This document shows positions 35,731 through 45,770 of a stretch of 54,256 nt of DNA, in pieces (the stretch's first letter is position 1; each line of letters begins with the position of its first letter). A model generated the notes under the pieces. That model had not been told where the DNA came from. It worked only from the letters and a program-made list of their open reading frames with translations, and did no database searches. The DNA is from Catenaria anguillulae PL171 (Eukaryota > Blastocladiomycota > Blastocladiomycetes > Blastocladiales > Catenariaceae): assembly GCA_002102555.1 (NCBI GenBank), contig MCFL01000166.1:1-54256 (forward strand), given 5' to 3'. The position numbers and the translations under genes were made by a program.

Positions 35731-36578
35731 ATGTCCACTACCGTCACTCCTACTCCCGCTGCCGCTTCTGCCGCCACTCCCGCCAAGTACACCCCCTTCA
35801 TTGGCTCGGCCAACGACGATCTCATTGAGCACATTGCCAGTACGGATTCCCACTTGATCGCTTTGGAATTGCACAAAGTCTGAATCTTGCGCGCGTCTGT
35901 CTGCCTCATCCGTCCACAGCGACTCGTGGCATCGTCACGTCCGAACGCATCAAGCAGGTCATGAAGTCTGTCGACCGCGCCTACTTTGCGCCGGGGACCG
36001 ACCCGTCCATTGCCTACATTGACGCACCCAAGCAAATCGGCTACGGCGCAACCATCTCTGCCCCGCACGTCCACGGCCACACTCTACAGCTCCTCGAGTC
36101 GTACCTGCACCCTGGTGCACGCGCCCTTGACATTGGCTGCGGCTCAGGCATTGTGGTGGCCTACATGTCGCAGCTCGTGGGCGAGTCTGGCCGCGTCGTC
36201 GGCATCGAGCACATTCCCGAGCTCGCCCAGCTCGCCCAAGACAACCTCAACAAGTGGGACGCCACCTTGCTCGCATCCGACTCGGAGCGTGTTGTCGTGT
36301 ACGCAGGCGATGGCCGCTTGGGCGATGCTGCCCGCGGTCCGTACCAGGCGATTTGTGTCGGAGCAGCTGCGCCCGAGGTTCCGCAAGTGTTGGTGGACCA
36401 GCTTGCATCCCCCGGCCGCATGATTGTGCCGGTTGGGCAGTCGGGTCCCGGTCTCATGCAAGACCTGATCCAAGTCGACAAGGACGCCAATGGCAATGTG
36501 ACCGAGACGGTATTGCGCGTGGTCAAGTTTGTGCCCTTGACTGACAAGGATGAGCAAATTGCAAGCGCCGTGGCCTAG
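35731..36578 (+). CDS. Protein-L-isoaspartate O-methyltransferase
   Basis: Repairs aged proteins by methylating isoaspartyl residues with SAM. Exons 35731-35839 and 35920-36578 (80-nt intron GTACGG..CACAG, phase 1) give 255 residues. Diagnostic motifs: TRGIVTSERIKQVM, the substrate loop YGATISAPHVHGHTL, SAM motif ALDIGCGSGIVVAYM, VVGIEHIPELAQLAQ, GDGRLG, ICVGAAAPEVPQVLVDQL and GRMIVPVGQ, ending in FVPLTDK. All catalytic-region motifs are intact. The N-terminus has a short Ala/Thr/Pro-rich stretch. Start has ACC context. Confidence 0.95.
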
Positions 36579-36888
36579 GCCGATTGGCACAGGACCAGTC
36601 GAAGTTGTTATGTCTTTGATTTGGGTGTGCTTTCCATTTTGTTGTCCTCATTGTCTTGCATCAATTTCTCTTTCCCATCACGGTTGCAGCTGGGCTGCTT
36701 TGGCGCCGTTTCATTGTTGCATTCATTCACAACCCAATACAGTTTAGCAATCGTGCTTCTCAACTCGGTGCTGTATCTTGCACTTGACGTATGCGACCAT
36801 TGATGTCCACGAGTATCTTCAAGTTTGGGGCTCTGCCAGGGATCTGTACGCCCCTTGCTATCATTCGACTTGAACGGTGACTCCAGTG
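36579..36888. other. Intergenic stretch between PCMT and chitinase
   Basis: About 310 bases, no gene seen; contains the PCMT 3' end and chitinase promoter. Confidence 0.4.
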
Positions 36889-38582
36889 ATGAAGCGACTC
36901 AACGCATGCCGCATTCGAACATTCGCTCTGGCCGCCTGCCTCGTCGCCGTCCTCGCGGCGCCCTGGGCCGTCCAAACCGCCGCGTACGTGTTGGTGGTGA
37001 GATTTCGCATCTCACATCTCAGGCGAACGCGAGCAGCCAACTGCACAATGCACACGATGTTTTTCCGTCAAGCTAAAAGAGACTGTTTGCCTCTCAATGC
37101 CACCTCAATAGCTACTCCAAGCAAGCACCGCCAGCCGATACTGACCACAACTCGGTATTCTTTGATTCCCCAAACCATCACCGCGACCACCTTCACCAGC
37201 ACCCGCTCCTTCCTCCCAAGCAACGCCACCGTGACCGCCAAGGCCCAGCCATGACCCAAGAAAAGCGCCTCATTGCCTACTACACCTCCTGGTGCCAATA
37301 CCCGCCGCGCAACTATTCGCCCCTCGACATCCCGGTCGAACTGATTACGCACATCAATTATGCGTTTGCCAACATTGTCGATGGCCGCGTTGCCTTGGGC
37401 GATTCTTGGGGCGACGTTGAAAAGCCGCACCAGGTCGACCACAAGGGCGAGCAAATCACGTTGCTTGGCAACTTTGGCGTGTTGAATGACCCGCGGAGTC
37501 CGCTGCGCAAACGCAATCCGGCGTTGAAGACGCTCATTAGCGTGGGCGGATGGACGTGGTCCAAGGACTTTTCCATGGTTGCACGCACTGCCCAGGCGAG
37601 GAACGTCTTTGTACAGTCGGCCGTTGAGTTTGTCGTCAAGCATGGATTTGATGGGATTGATTTGGATTGGGAGTGGCCGGGGGTCGAGCGGGAGGGCGTT
37701 CCAGCACACCCGGACGACGGCAAGAACTATACATTGCTGCTCGAGGCGCTGAGGCACGCTTTGGACGAGGAGCAGCGTCGGGCGGGCAGGAACAATGTTT
37801 ACTTGTTGACGGTGGCGACTGGAGCAAGTGAGGCGGCGATTGCGCAATTAGATTTGAGGGGATTGGCTAGGACTTGTGATTGGGTCAATGTCATGACCTA
37901 TGTACGATGCGGCGCAAGCTTTCTTGATGCGCACGGACAAGACTCGTGACTCTCGGGCTCAATCTGACCGGCTTCCAACGATTGAATCTGCACAGGATAA
38001 CGCGGGCACCTGGTCGTCCAAAACGGATCATCATGCAAGTGTTCCATTTGCGCTCTCGTCCATTGACGGTACGCCTGCCATGTTTGACCCCGATTGGTCA
38101 TGGTGAGCACCGCGCTGATCCCATTGATTGCCGACTTCAAAGGATATGTCCGCCGTGGCCTCCCAGCCTCCCAGGTTACCCTCGGCATCCCGTTTTACGC
38201 TCGCTCCTTTGCTCATGTCCACCATCTTCCAGCATCGCACCACCCTGCACCGCGTCCTGGGCTGACCTTCCAAGGCGCTGGTAGCGGCACGCATGAAGCC
38301 GGTGTGGTTGATTTCGACGATATTCAAGCCAAGTACGCAGCGCCTGCTGGGTCTTACCATCATGCGTTCGACTCGGATGCAGGCGCATCAACGTGGTGGT
38401 GTGCAGACAAGAAGGAGTGGATGTCTGGCGAGAGCGAACAGTCGGCTGACACAAAGGGGCAGTTGGTCGTGGAAAGGGGATTTGCAGGTGCCTTTTGGTG
38501 GGAGCAAAGCATGGACAAGCAGGCCAGGCTGGTCAAGGCGATTCGCAGGGGAATCAAGCGAGCCGGCAAGCAGCGAGATTGA
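36889..38582 (+). CDS. GH18 chitinase, secreted
   Basis: Hydrolyses beta-1,4 links in chitin by substrate-assisted catalysis. Four exons (36889-36983, 37112-37901, 37996-38068, 38143-38582) give 465 residues. A signal peptide (FALAACLVAVLAAPWAVQTA) ends at the first intron; splicing to 37112 gives AYSKQAPPADTD, a His/Asp/Pro-rich spacer, then the catalytic barrel. Motifs: RLIAYYTSWCQY, HINYAFANI, LKTLISVGGWTWS, the catalytic DGIDLDWEWPG (about residues 210-220, Glu as acid), WVNVMTYDNAGTWSS, LGIPFYARSF and GFAGAFWWEQSMD. Introns: GTACGT..AATAG (128 nt), GTACGA..CACAG and GTACGC..CAAAG. No chitin-binding module. Fits fungal wall remodelling or saprotrophy. A GH20 enzyme lies 15 kb downstream. 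Confidence 0.93.
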
Positions 38583-39300
38583 AGCAGGTTCAGAGATGGA
38601 TCGAGCGCGATGTGCTTGGAGACGCATCACGTGTTGCTGGAATGCAATTCCCCTTTTCGCCCAAGTTTCGGTCTGTGACTGAGTGCTTTGAGCGCAGTGT
38701 CTATTCATCCCTTTGTCCACCGAGTACACCCGCCATGGTCTCCTTTCCGCCCTGCGTCACCTCACCATTTCCTATGTTCACACATGTATTCTCTGTCATC
38801 GCCCCCCGGATGCTATGTTATTCCTCATATTGTCAATTCCCCGTTTCTTTGTCGCGGGGTTTGCTCTTGTGCCCAATGATGCAAGGAAAAATTCGATTAG
38901 TCTTCCTGACTGGCAGTGCCATTGATGTACAACATGCTTCTTTCTCCTGAGGTCACAACAATCTTGCTATTTGTTTTTCTCGCTGAGAGCACTGCTTTGC
39001 GACCAAGGCCCACGATAACGAGGCAGCCAGCTTGAACTGGGCCGAGCCGACGGTATTTGCGATTGTCTGCAACCCCTGTCCGTGCTTGCTGACCCACTTT
39101 TTTGCGACCGCCATCGCCATCGAGTAATGATTTACGTGAATGCCTCCACGGAGCCAGCCGGCCAAAACCACGATCAGTCAGCAACGACGCGCAGCCTGCC
39201 CCTTAAATCCTACGTGACCACCCTCGCGCTTCCGCAACACTCTACACATCGTGAAGAACTCTATGCATTCAAGCCGTTCCTTGCAATTCGTGCACAAACC
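38583..39300. other. Intergenic stretch, chitinase to lipase
   Basis: About 720 bases, no gene recognised on either strand. Confidence 0.4.
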
Positions 39301-41037
39301 ATGTCATCGACACTTCCCAAAGCGACTTCTGCGCCCGTTCCGGGCGATTGGCCGCCGTCTGCACCGGCATCCAGCGGCCTGTCAAAGTCCCCGTCAACTA
39401 TTTCTGAAACGTCGACCACAACCGCCACAGGCGGCGCATACGAAAGCTCGGATGAATTTGCTGCCGTACTGCAAACCATTCACGAGCGCGATGGAAGTGC
39501 CGTCCACCCAGATCCAATGGATCCACCAAAATTGGAGATTGTGACGCGGAGGCAAGGGTTTTTGGATGAAGCAGATGGGAGAATCAGCAAGCATGTGCAG
39601 GTTCAAGAGCGGGTGGGCGAAGGAGTGCATTTGTTGGTGGTGAGTCATGGGTACAGGTCCCCAACGCTGAGCGTAAATTGAACCGGCGAGGACGACGACT
39701 GACGAATGGTGTTGGCTGTCCCTCATGCCAACGCAAAAAAGTTTGTACGGAAATTCAAGCCATGTCCGATTTGTGGTGGATACCATGGCCGACAAGCACC
39801 CAGATCTCGTCGTGGTACATATGTTGATTGTGAGTTGCCGTTGGTTGAGACTGAGCTTTCCGCACTCACGTTTCGCATTCACATTTCACTACGCAGCTCA
39901 ACTGCTCGTCGTATGGTGTCACACTGACCTTGGACGGAATCGACGTTTGTGGCGAGCGAATGATTCGCGAGGTGAGTCGCGCTTGTTGTCAACACGCCAT
40001 GCCGCTGCATCTCCGACTGACGAACCGCCATTGCACAACCAGATCATGGAATTCAAGCGCCAGTGCCCCATTCGCAAGATTTCGTTCCTCGGGTATTCGC
40101 TCGGTGGCCTCATTATCCGCTATGCCGCAGGCCGACTGCTTCAGTCTGGCTTTTTCGACGCCGTTGAGCCCATGGTCCGTCCTCTACCCTCATTCCCGCA
40201 CACTGGCTGGTTTTCACCCCCGCTTGTCCTGACTTACGGGTTATAAATCGTATGCAGAACTTTATCACCATGGCAACGCCACACCTTGGCATCATTTCGC
40301 AACGTGCCTACGTCACCTCGCTGATTCTGTTCCGCACAGGCCTCCAAGGCACGCTCAACGACACGGAATACAGTGCCCCGCTGCTGTGGGTGCTGACCGA
40401 CCCCAACATGCCCTTCATGCAAGCCCTCAAACTGTTTCCGCACATATACATTGCCGCCAACGTGGTCGGCGACCGTACCGTTCCGTACCTGACGGCCTCG
40501 GCCCAGCTCGTCAACCCATACGAGACGTGCCCGCCCGTGCCCTTGGATCCATCCAATCCCGTCATTGTCAGACCCGCGAGCGATCCTCCGCCTGCGAAAA
40601 AGGGCATGGAGGCCTTGAAAGCACAGGCCGAAACCGCCGCACGTATGACTGTGTTCTTGGCCGTCATTGTTCCGATTCTCGTTGTCGCATGGACCGTGCT
40701 TGGACCCGTGGGCGTGTATCAAGCACGTCAGGCACAAGCGCGGCATGCAAAGAGTGATATCAAGCACGCGGGCGTGGAGCTGAGCGCCGAGGACCGGCGC
40801 AAGTTGGAGGCGTTGGCCTTGGAGGTCAAGACGTTGCCCGGCGCGCAAGACGAGTGGCAGCGCCGGATTGCCCAGACGCTTGAGGAAGAGTTGAAGAGAA
40901 AGATGACGAGGGTGGATGTTTGGCTGGGCGAGTGGAGGCACACCCATGCCATTATTGTGGTGAGGAAACCGTCGGTGGCAATGCATCGGGAGGGGATTCC
41001 GGCGGTTGAACATATTGCAGGCTTGTTCAAGAGTTGA
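39301..41037 (+). CDS. DUF676 (PF05057) alpha/beta-hydrolase lipase, LPL1/ROG1-like
   Basis: Probable phospholipase; the yeast relative Lpl1 acts on lipid droplets. Five exons (39301-39650, 39742-39814, 39897-39971, 40043-40174, 40258-41037) give 469 residues. After a Ser/Pro-rich N-terminus of about 95 residues come the oxyanion-hole motif HLLVVSHGLYGNSSHVRF, the nucleophile elbow SFLGYSLGGLIIRYA (Ser at about residue 184) and NFITMATPHLG, then VGDRTVPYLTA with a candidate catalytic Asp. A membrane helix (MTVFLAVIVPILVVAWTVL) lies near residue 335, followed by a charged coiled segment; a final VRKPSVAMHREG may carry the catalytic His region. Every intron matches in phase, and the joins restore conserved motifs. 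Confidence 0.88.
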
Positions 41038-41266
41038 TGATATGAAGTAGGCATGGTGCAGGTCACAGATAAATGTACATAAACTTGACTCGAGAATGTT
41101 AGCATTTATTTACATAGCTGCACTCAGAAGGAGTGGTGCAGGCAGGAAGCAGGTAGCCATGACGATATGAATAATCATTCATTTTTTATATCTTCCAATC
41201 AATTCACGCAATAATCACAACAAACTCGGCTTGCACGAACTGCAAACAAGAAACACAACTGGCGAC

Positions 41267-41967
41267 TTAATCCACAATCTCCATGGAATCCTTGTCCTCT
41301 TCCTCCTCAGCCGCATCGTCCTCGAGCTCGGGCATCTCTTCGTCATCGCTGTCGTCAATGTCGGGCGTGTCAATGTTGAACTGGGACATGTCGAATCCGC
41401 CGTTGAGGCCCATGCCACTACTCATGTCCATGGTCCCGGGCATGCCCATGCCTTGTTGCTCTTCCTCGTCATCCTCATCCTCGTCCTTCCACCGCGCGAA
41501 ATCCACCTTGAGCCACGAGGGCTTGCGCTTGTCGGCAAGCAAGCGCGGCCACCAGGGCGCGTCAGTATCGGCCTTGGCCAGCGTCAGGGTTACGAGGCGG
41601 GCGCCAATGTGGTAGGATGATTTCTGGTTGAGCAAGGCCACAAGAGAAAAAGAATGCGCGTGAGTGACTGGACGGTAAAGGGAGATGTGTAGGTTATCCC
41701 AGATGTACGTACCTCGGGGTCAATCGGAGCGTAAAGATCGAGCTCGGCGCGGTACAGCTTTGAGTCGGTGCCGGTTGCAATGCCCTGGCCCTGTGCCTCG
41801 AACACAACCTTGTTCTTGTCGAGCTTGAACTTTGGGTTCTTGCAGTCGTGGACCTCGATCGAGAGCAGGACAACGTTGGCACGTTGGGCCCACAGCACGT
41901 CCGGGTGGCGGGCAGTGGTGGCGCCGGCTGCGTGGGTGGTGGAGGGGGCAGTGGACGCGGCCATCAT
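41267..41967 (-). CDS. SBA1: Hsp90 co-chaperone p23/Sba1
   Basis: Binds ATP-bound Hsp90 and slows its ATPase, stabilising client complexes in the cytosol and nucleus. Exons 41967-41713 and 41623-41267 (89-nt intron GTACGT..ACCAG, phase 0) give 203 residues. The CS domain starts HPDVLWAQRANVVLLSIEV and includes KNKVVFEAQGQG and YRAELDLYAPIDPE; it is followed by the p23 signature WWPRLLADKRKPSWLKVDF and ARWKDEDED, a Gly/Met-rich segment and a strongly acidic tail, as in yeast Sba1. It shares a 672-base divergent promoter with a DNAJB gene. Two ATGs in tandem (41967 and 41964). Confidence 0.93.
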
Positions 41968-42639
41968 GTTTGTATATGTTGTGAAGGGTGTTGTCCTTAC
42001 GGAAACAGAAATGGTTGCATGGGAGAGTGGTCGATATAGACGTAGTGCCGCTTGTTAGGAAACAGAACGCTGACAGCCGGGCTGTGGTTGAGCTTTAATG
42101 GGCCAGCAAGACGCGCGAGACTGCCGAGAAGTTTGCACGGGTTGGCTGTGTGCCGATCCCTTCAAGTTCATGCCCACCTGTCAGCTCAACGGCCACCCTG
42201 TGCCAGGCAAAGCTTGTAACGTACGCCCACAGCCCGCCCATAACAAGCGCCATGGTCAAGACGTCAAGACGGTCTCCAGACGCTGCCGGCATGCCGGCAA
42301 TGGGCTGGACGATGGGAAACAATTCTCACGCTCTTGGTGAGACATGAAATCACGTGCGTGGGGGAGAAGATGCGAGAAGGATCGAGATCAGTCCCAACCC
42401 AAACGCGTCGGCTCCGTCTCGCTCGCGTTTTTTTGGGCGTTTCTGGAGGGAGACACAGAGCGGGTCAGCCTGAGGTCGCAGGGTACAAAAGCGCCCGAGG
42501 GTAGAGGCATGCCCGCCTTCTCTCTCCCGGATCTCTTTTTGCCCGCTTCCCCAAACATGAAGACTTGATTGCATGTATCATCCTCATTTGCCCAACACAA
42601 GCAACTCTACCGACACCCAACACACCATTACCAATCACC
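41968..42639. promoter_or_regulatory. Divergent promoter of p23 and DNAJB co-chaperone genes
   Basis: Two Hsp90/Hsp70 co-chaperone genes start from either side of these 672 bases. TACAAAAG near 42484 (plus side) and TATAT near 42034 (minus side) are TATA-like. By eye no perfect GAAnnTTC heat-shock element is present; GAAACAATTC near 42316 has the half-sites too far apart. Confidence 0.4.
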
Positions 42640-43817
42640 ATGGGGCGAGACTACTACTCAATTCTCGGCGTCTCCAAGACCGCCACAGACGACGACATCC
42701 GCAAGGTCCGTCCACACTGCTCCTTTTCATTGCTGCTCACCGTCATCTCTCACCACCCAATGACTGTACATAGGCGTATCGCAAGGAAGCCCTCAAATGC
42801 CACCCGGACCGCAACCCAAGCGACGACGCCAAGGCCAAATTCCAAGCGCTCTCTGAAGCCTACGAGGTGCTATCCGACTCCAACAAGCGCGCCATCTACG
42901 ACCAGTACGGCGAAGCCGGACTCAAGGGCATGCCACCCGAGGGCGGCGCTGGCCCCGACATGGCCGGCGGATTCCCGGGCGGATTTGCTGGCGCGTTCCC
43001 GGGCGGCGGCACTTTTCACTTTTCGAGCTCGTCCACAAACGGCATGCCCAGGGGCGCGGGCGGGTTCCGGCCGTCGGCAGCAGACGATATTTTTCGCCAG
43101 TTCTTTTCGCAGTTTGGTGGCGGAATGGGCGACGATGACGATGGCGGGTTTCCATTTGCGAGCATGGGAGGTATGGGAGGCATGGGCGGGATGCCGCGGG
43201 GATTCGGCGGCGGCGCCGCTGGCCGTGGCAGCGGAAACCCGTTTGCGGGCATGGGCGGGATGGGAGGCATGGGTGGAATGGGAGGTGGCGCCAACGACAC
43301 CGTCACTAGATCGCTCCCTGTCACGCTCGAGGACCTGTACAAGGGCACCACCAAAAAGCTCAAGGTCACACGCAAGTCGCTGTCTGGTGCCTCGTCGGAA
43401 AAGATTCTGGAAATCAACATCAAGCCCGGGTGGAAGGCCGGAACAAAGATCAAGTTCAATGGCGAGGGCGACGACCTCCCCACGGGCGGCAAGCAAAACA
43501 TTGAGTTTGTGCTCGAGGAGAAGCCGCACGCAACCTTCAAGCGCGAGGGCGACGATTTGGTCATGACGCTGACCTTGTCACTGGCCGAGGCACTCACTGG
43601 ATTTTCAAGGACCATCAAGACGCTGGACGAGCGGACGTTGAGGATCAGTTCCGATGCCGTCACGGATCCCAACAAGGAGATGAAGTATCCGCGGGAAGGC
43701 ATGCCAATTAGCAAGACGCCTGGGCAACGGGGAAGTTTAGTGATCCGGTTCAAGGTCGAGTGGCCGCGCTCGTTGACCGAGAGCCAGAAGCAGGACTTGA
43801 AGAAGATTCTCGGTTGA
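42640..43817 (+). CDS. DNAJB-type (Sis1-like) Hsp40 co-chaperone
   Basis: Class B J-protein that delivers substrates to Hsp70 and stimulates its ATPase. Exons 42640-42705 and 42774-43817 (68-nt intron GTCCGT..CATAG, phase 0) give 369 residues. J domain: [20 protein letters not shown], the HPD motif in LKCHPDRN, and [18 protein letters not shown]. Then a Gly/Phe/Met-rich region with GGMGG repeats (about 80-200). The C-terminal beta-sandwich domains follow: [54 protein letters not shown] and the end [13 protein letters not shown]. There is no zinc-finger (CxxCxGxG) region, so class B. Strong start context ACCATGG. Confidence 0.97.
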
Positions 43818-44018
43818 TGATTCATGTGGATCTTAGCCACAGTTGTTGTCTATTTGTGTATAAATACCTCGCCGGGTTTTTTTCTATCCCTTGTATACAG
43901 TTCATTCGTCGTAGTTCGTCATGTGTACCCACTCTCTTTTCAAGAATACAATATCACAGACTTTTGCTTGCTGCAATATCAAGTGCAAAGACGGTACTTA
44001 CATAAGCTTGTACAGTGT

Positions 44019-45518
44019 TCAGCCCGCAGCATGCAACGGCGCTATCGCCTCCTCGTCCTGCTGGTCGGCAACCGAATCAAGCTTCTTGCGTCCGCTTGCC
44101 ACTGCCGCATCAATCCGCAATCGCAGTTGCGCTTTGACCGTATCGTAAACGCCAGTAATCTCGTGCTCCTTTTCCATCTCCTCAATGAGCGCCAGAGCCG
44201 CTTGCGCATCCGCCGCGGCCAAGTCGACGTACTTGAGGTTAGCGTAGCATTCGGAACGACCAACGAACGCTCTGAATAAATTGGTGTCAGCATGTATGGC
44301 GAACGCGATAGACCGACAGGATGTGAAAAACGCGTACCGATGGTTTTTCGGTGTCATGGCAAGCAGTGCAGAGTAGGCATCCACGGCAAGCAGCCATTGG
44401 CCATCGGACTGTAGCTTGATTGCCTTTTCTTCGAGCTTGACCGCTTCGGCGTTGGCGGGTCGCTGACGGCGCCGCGCCTCTTCCATTTGTGCGGCCCACT
44501 TTGCTATCCGATCGGGACAGGGTTGGGTCAGGCGCTGCTTGATGAATAGAATAAGAAAGAAAAAGGATATCTGTACCATCCTGAGTTTCACGGGCAGCAG
44601 ATACAAACTGACGCGGAGTAAACTTGATTTGAATCTCGCCGCGTTGGCGAGGGGTGGGTATCTCGGCTTCTTGTTGGTTGGTGGTTGGGTCGATTTGAGC
44701 GGGGATCGGGAGGCCTTGGTCTTGGTGCAGCTTGATTTGCTTGTATTTAGCACGCAGCGCGAGGATTTCGTCATCGTCCTCGTCGCTGGATTCGTCATCA
44801 CAGATGTGACTGCTGGTTGCCAGGGACCGATTTGGACCAGATGGTTGAGGTTGAGTGTCAATTGAGGGTTGTCCAGTCCCCTGAAGAATTGACCTTTCGG
44901 ATTTGGCAGTCTCGACCCAGTCGAACACAGCATTCTGCCATTCAAGTCAATACAAGTGTCGTGAGTCATTGATGCACTTCCTTGCCAAAATCAATCAAGC
45001 GAGTGTACCTCTGCTGTCTCCCGCTCAAGCTTCTTTGCGCTCTCCAACTTTTCCCTCTCTGCCTTTTCCACGTCCATCTGCTGCCTCACCAAATACCTCT
45101 GCTTTTCCCACTTTTCCTTTTCCCTCTGCTTCCTTGCCTCGTCCTGCCTCGCCAAATGCCTGGCCCTCGCATCGTCGCGTCGATCACGCAGTACACGGAT
45201 GCGCTCTGCCCTGCTCATGCCCTCGGCGCCAGGTGGGACAAACTGGACGGTGTCCCACTCTGTTCCCGCATTGACCTTGGGCAGGGCAAGCACGAGCGTG
45301 CGCTGGTCGTCGTCGATGGTGCACGTGGCATTGGCGTCGTCGATCGGGTGGGCAAGGTCAAATTCAAAGAGGTGCGGTGCGTTGTATACCTTGACATACA
45401 AGTCGTTGGAGTAGACGTCGGCGGTTTTCGAGGTGATGAGCGTGGGCCATGTCACGGTCAGGTAAACGTGCGAAGGCGTCTGGCGGGTTGCAACGTTGTG
45501 GACTTGGATCAGGGGCAT
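44019..45518 (-). CDS. DNAAF4: Axonemal dynein assembly factor DNAAF4 (DYX1C1)
   Basis: Cytoplasmic co-chaperone needed to preassemble dynein arms of motile flagella, working with Hsp90/Hsp70. Four exons (45518-45009, 44934-44577, 44503-44338, 44271-44019) give 428 residues, close to human (420), with every phase matching. N-terminal CS (p23-like) domain: MPLIQVHNV, NDLYVKVYNAPHLFEFDLAH and PIDD. A charged coiled coil follows (QREKEKWEKQRYLVRQQMDV). Then the hallmark motif IQIKFTPRQFVSAARETQD, and TPR helices AVKLEEKAIKLQSDGQWLLA, VDAYSALLAM and AFVGRSECYANLKYVDLA. The usual third C-terminal TPR looks shortened. Presence argues that the organism builds a motile flagellum. It lies tail to tail with DNAJB and head to head with CYFIP. 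Confidence 0.9.
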
Positions 45519-45770
45519 GGTGTACAGTGCATTGGCTGACGGAATCGTGGATGCATGAATGGCATGAGAAAGCGAATATTAAGCAAGGATGGAACGCTTG
45601 GCATTGACACCGTGGGAAATGATGGCACTAACCGCGGGATGGAGATCTTGTTTTCTAAACACATGCCCTTCGTTTTCCCACGTGCTCATTGCCATGTTTT
45701 AACTTTTCTCGATTGGTCGGGTGATGCACATGTCCATGTACACTGGATGCAAAGTCAAAGCAAACCAATC

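Noticed and set aside
40234-41013. 259-codon minus-strand frame opposite the lipase gene
   Set aside because: Lies entirely antisense to the last exon, which contains the conserved ATPHLG motif.
41968-42639. Heat-shock elements in the p23/DNAJB promoter
   Set aside because: No adjacent inverted GAA/TTC units with correct two-base spacing were found by eye.
44504-44576. Apparent frame mismatch before the DNAAF4 TPR region
   Set aside because: Using the acceptor at 44504 rather than the nearer AG gives a 73-nt intron in correct phase and the expected ETQDAKW join.
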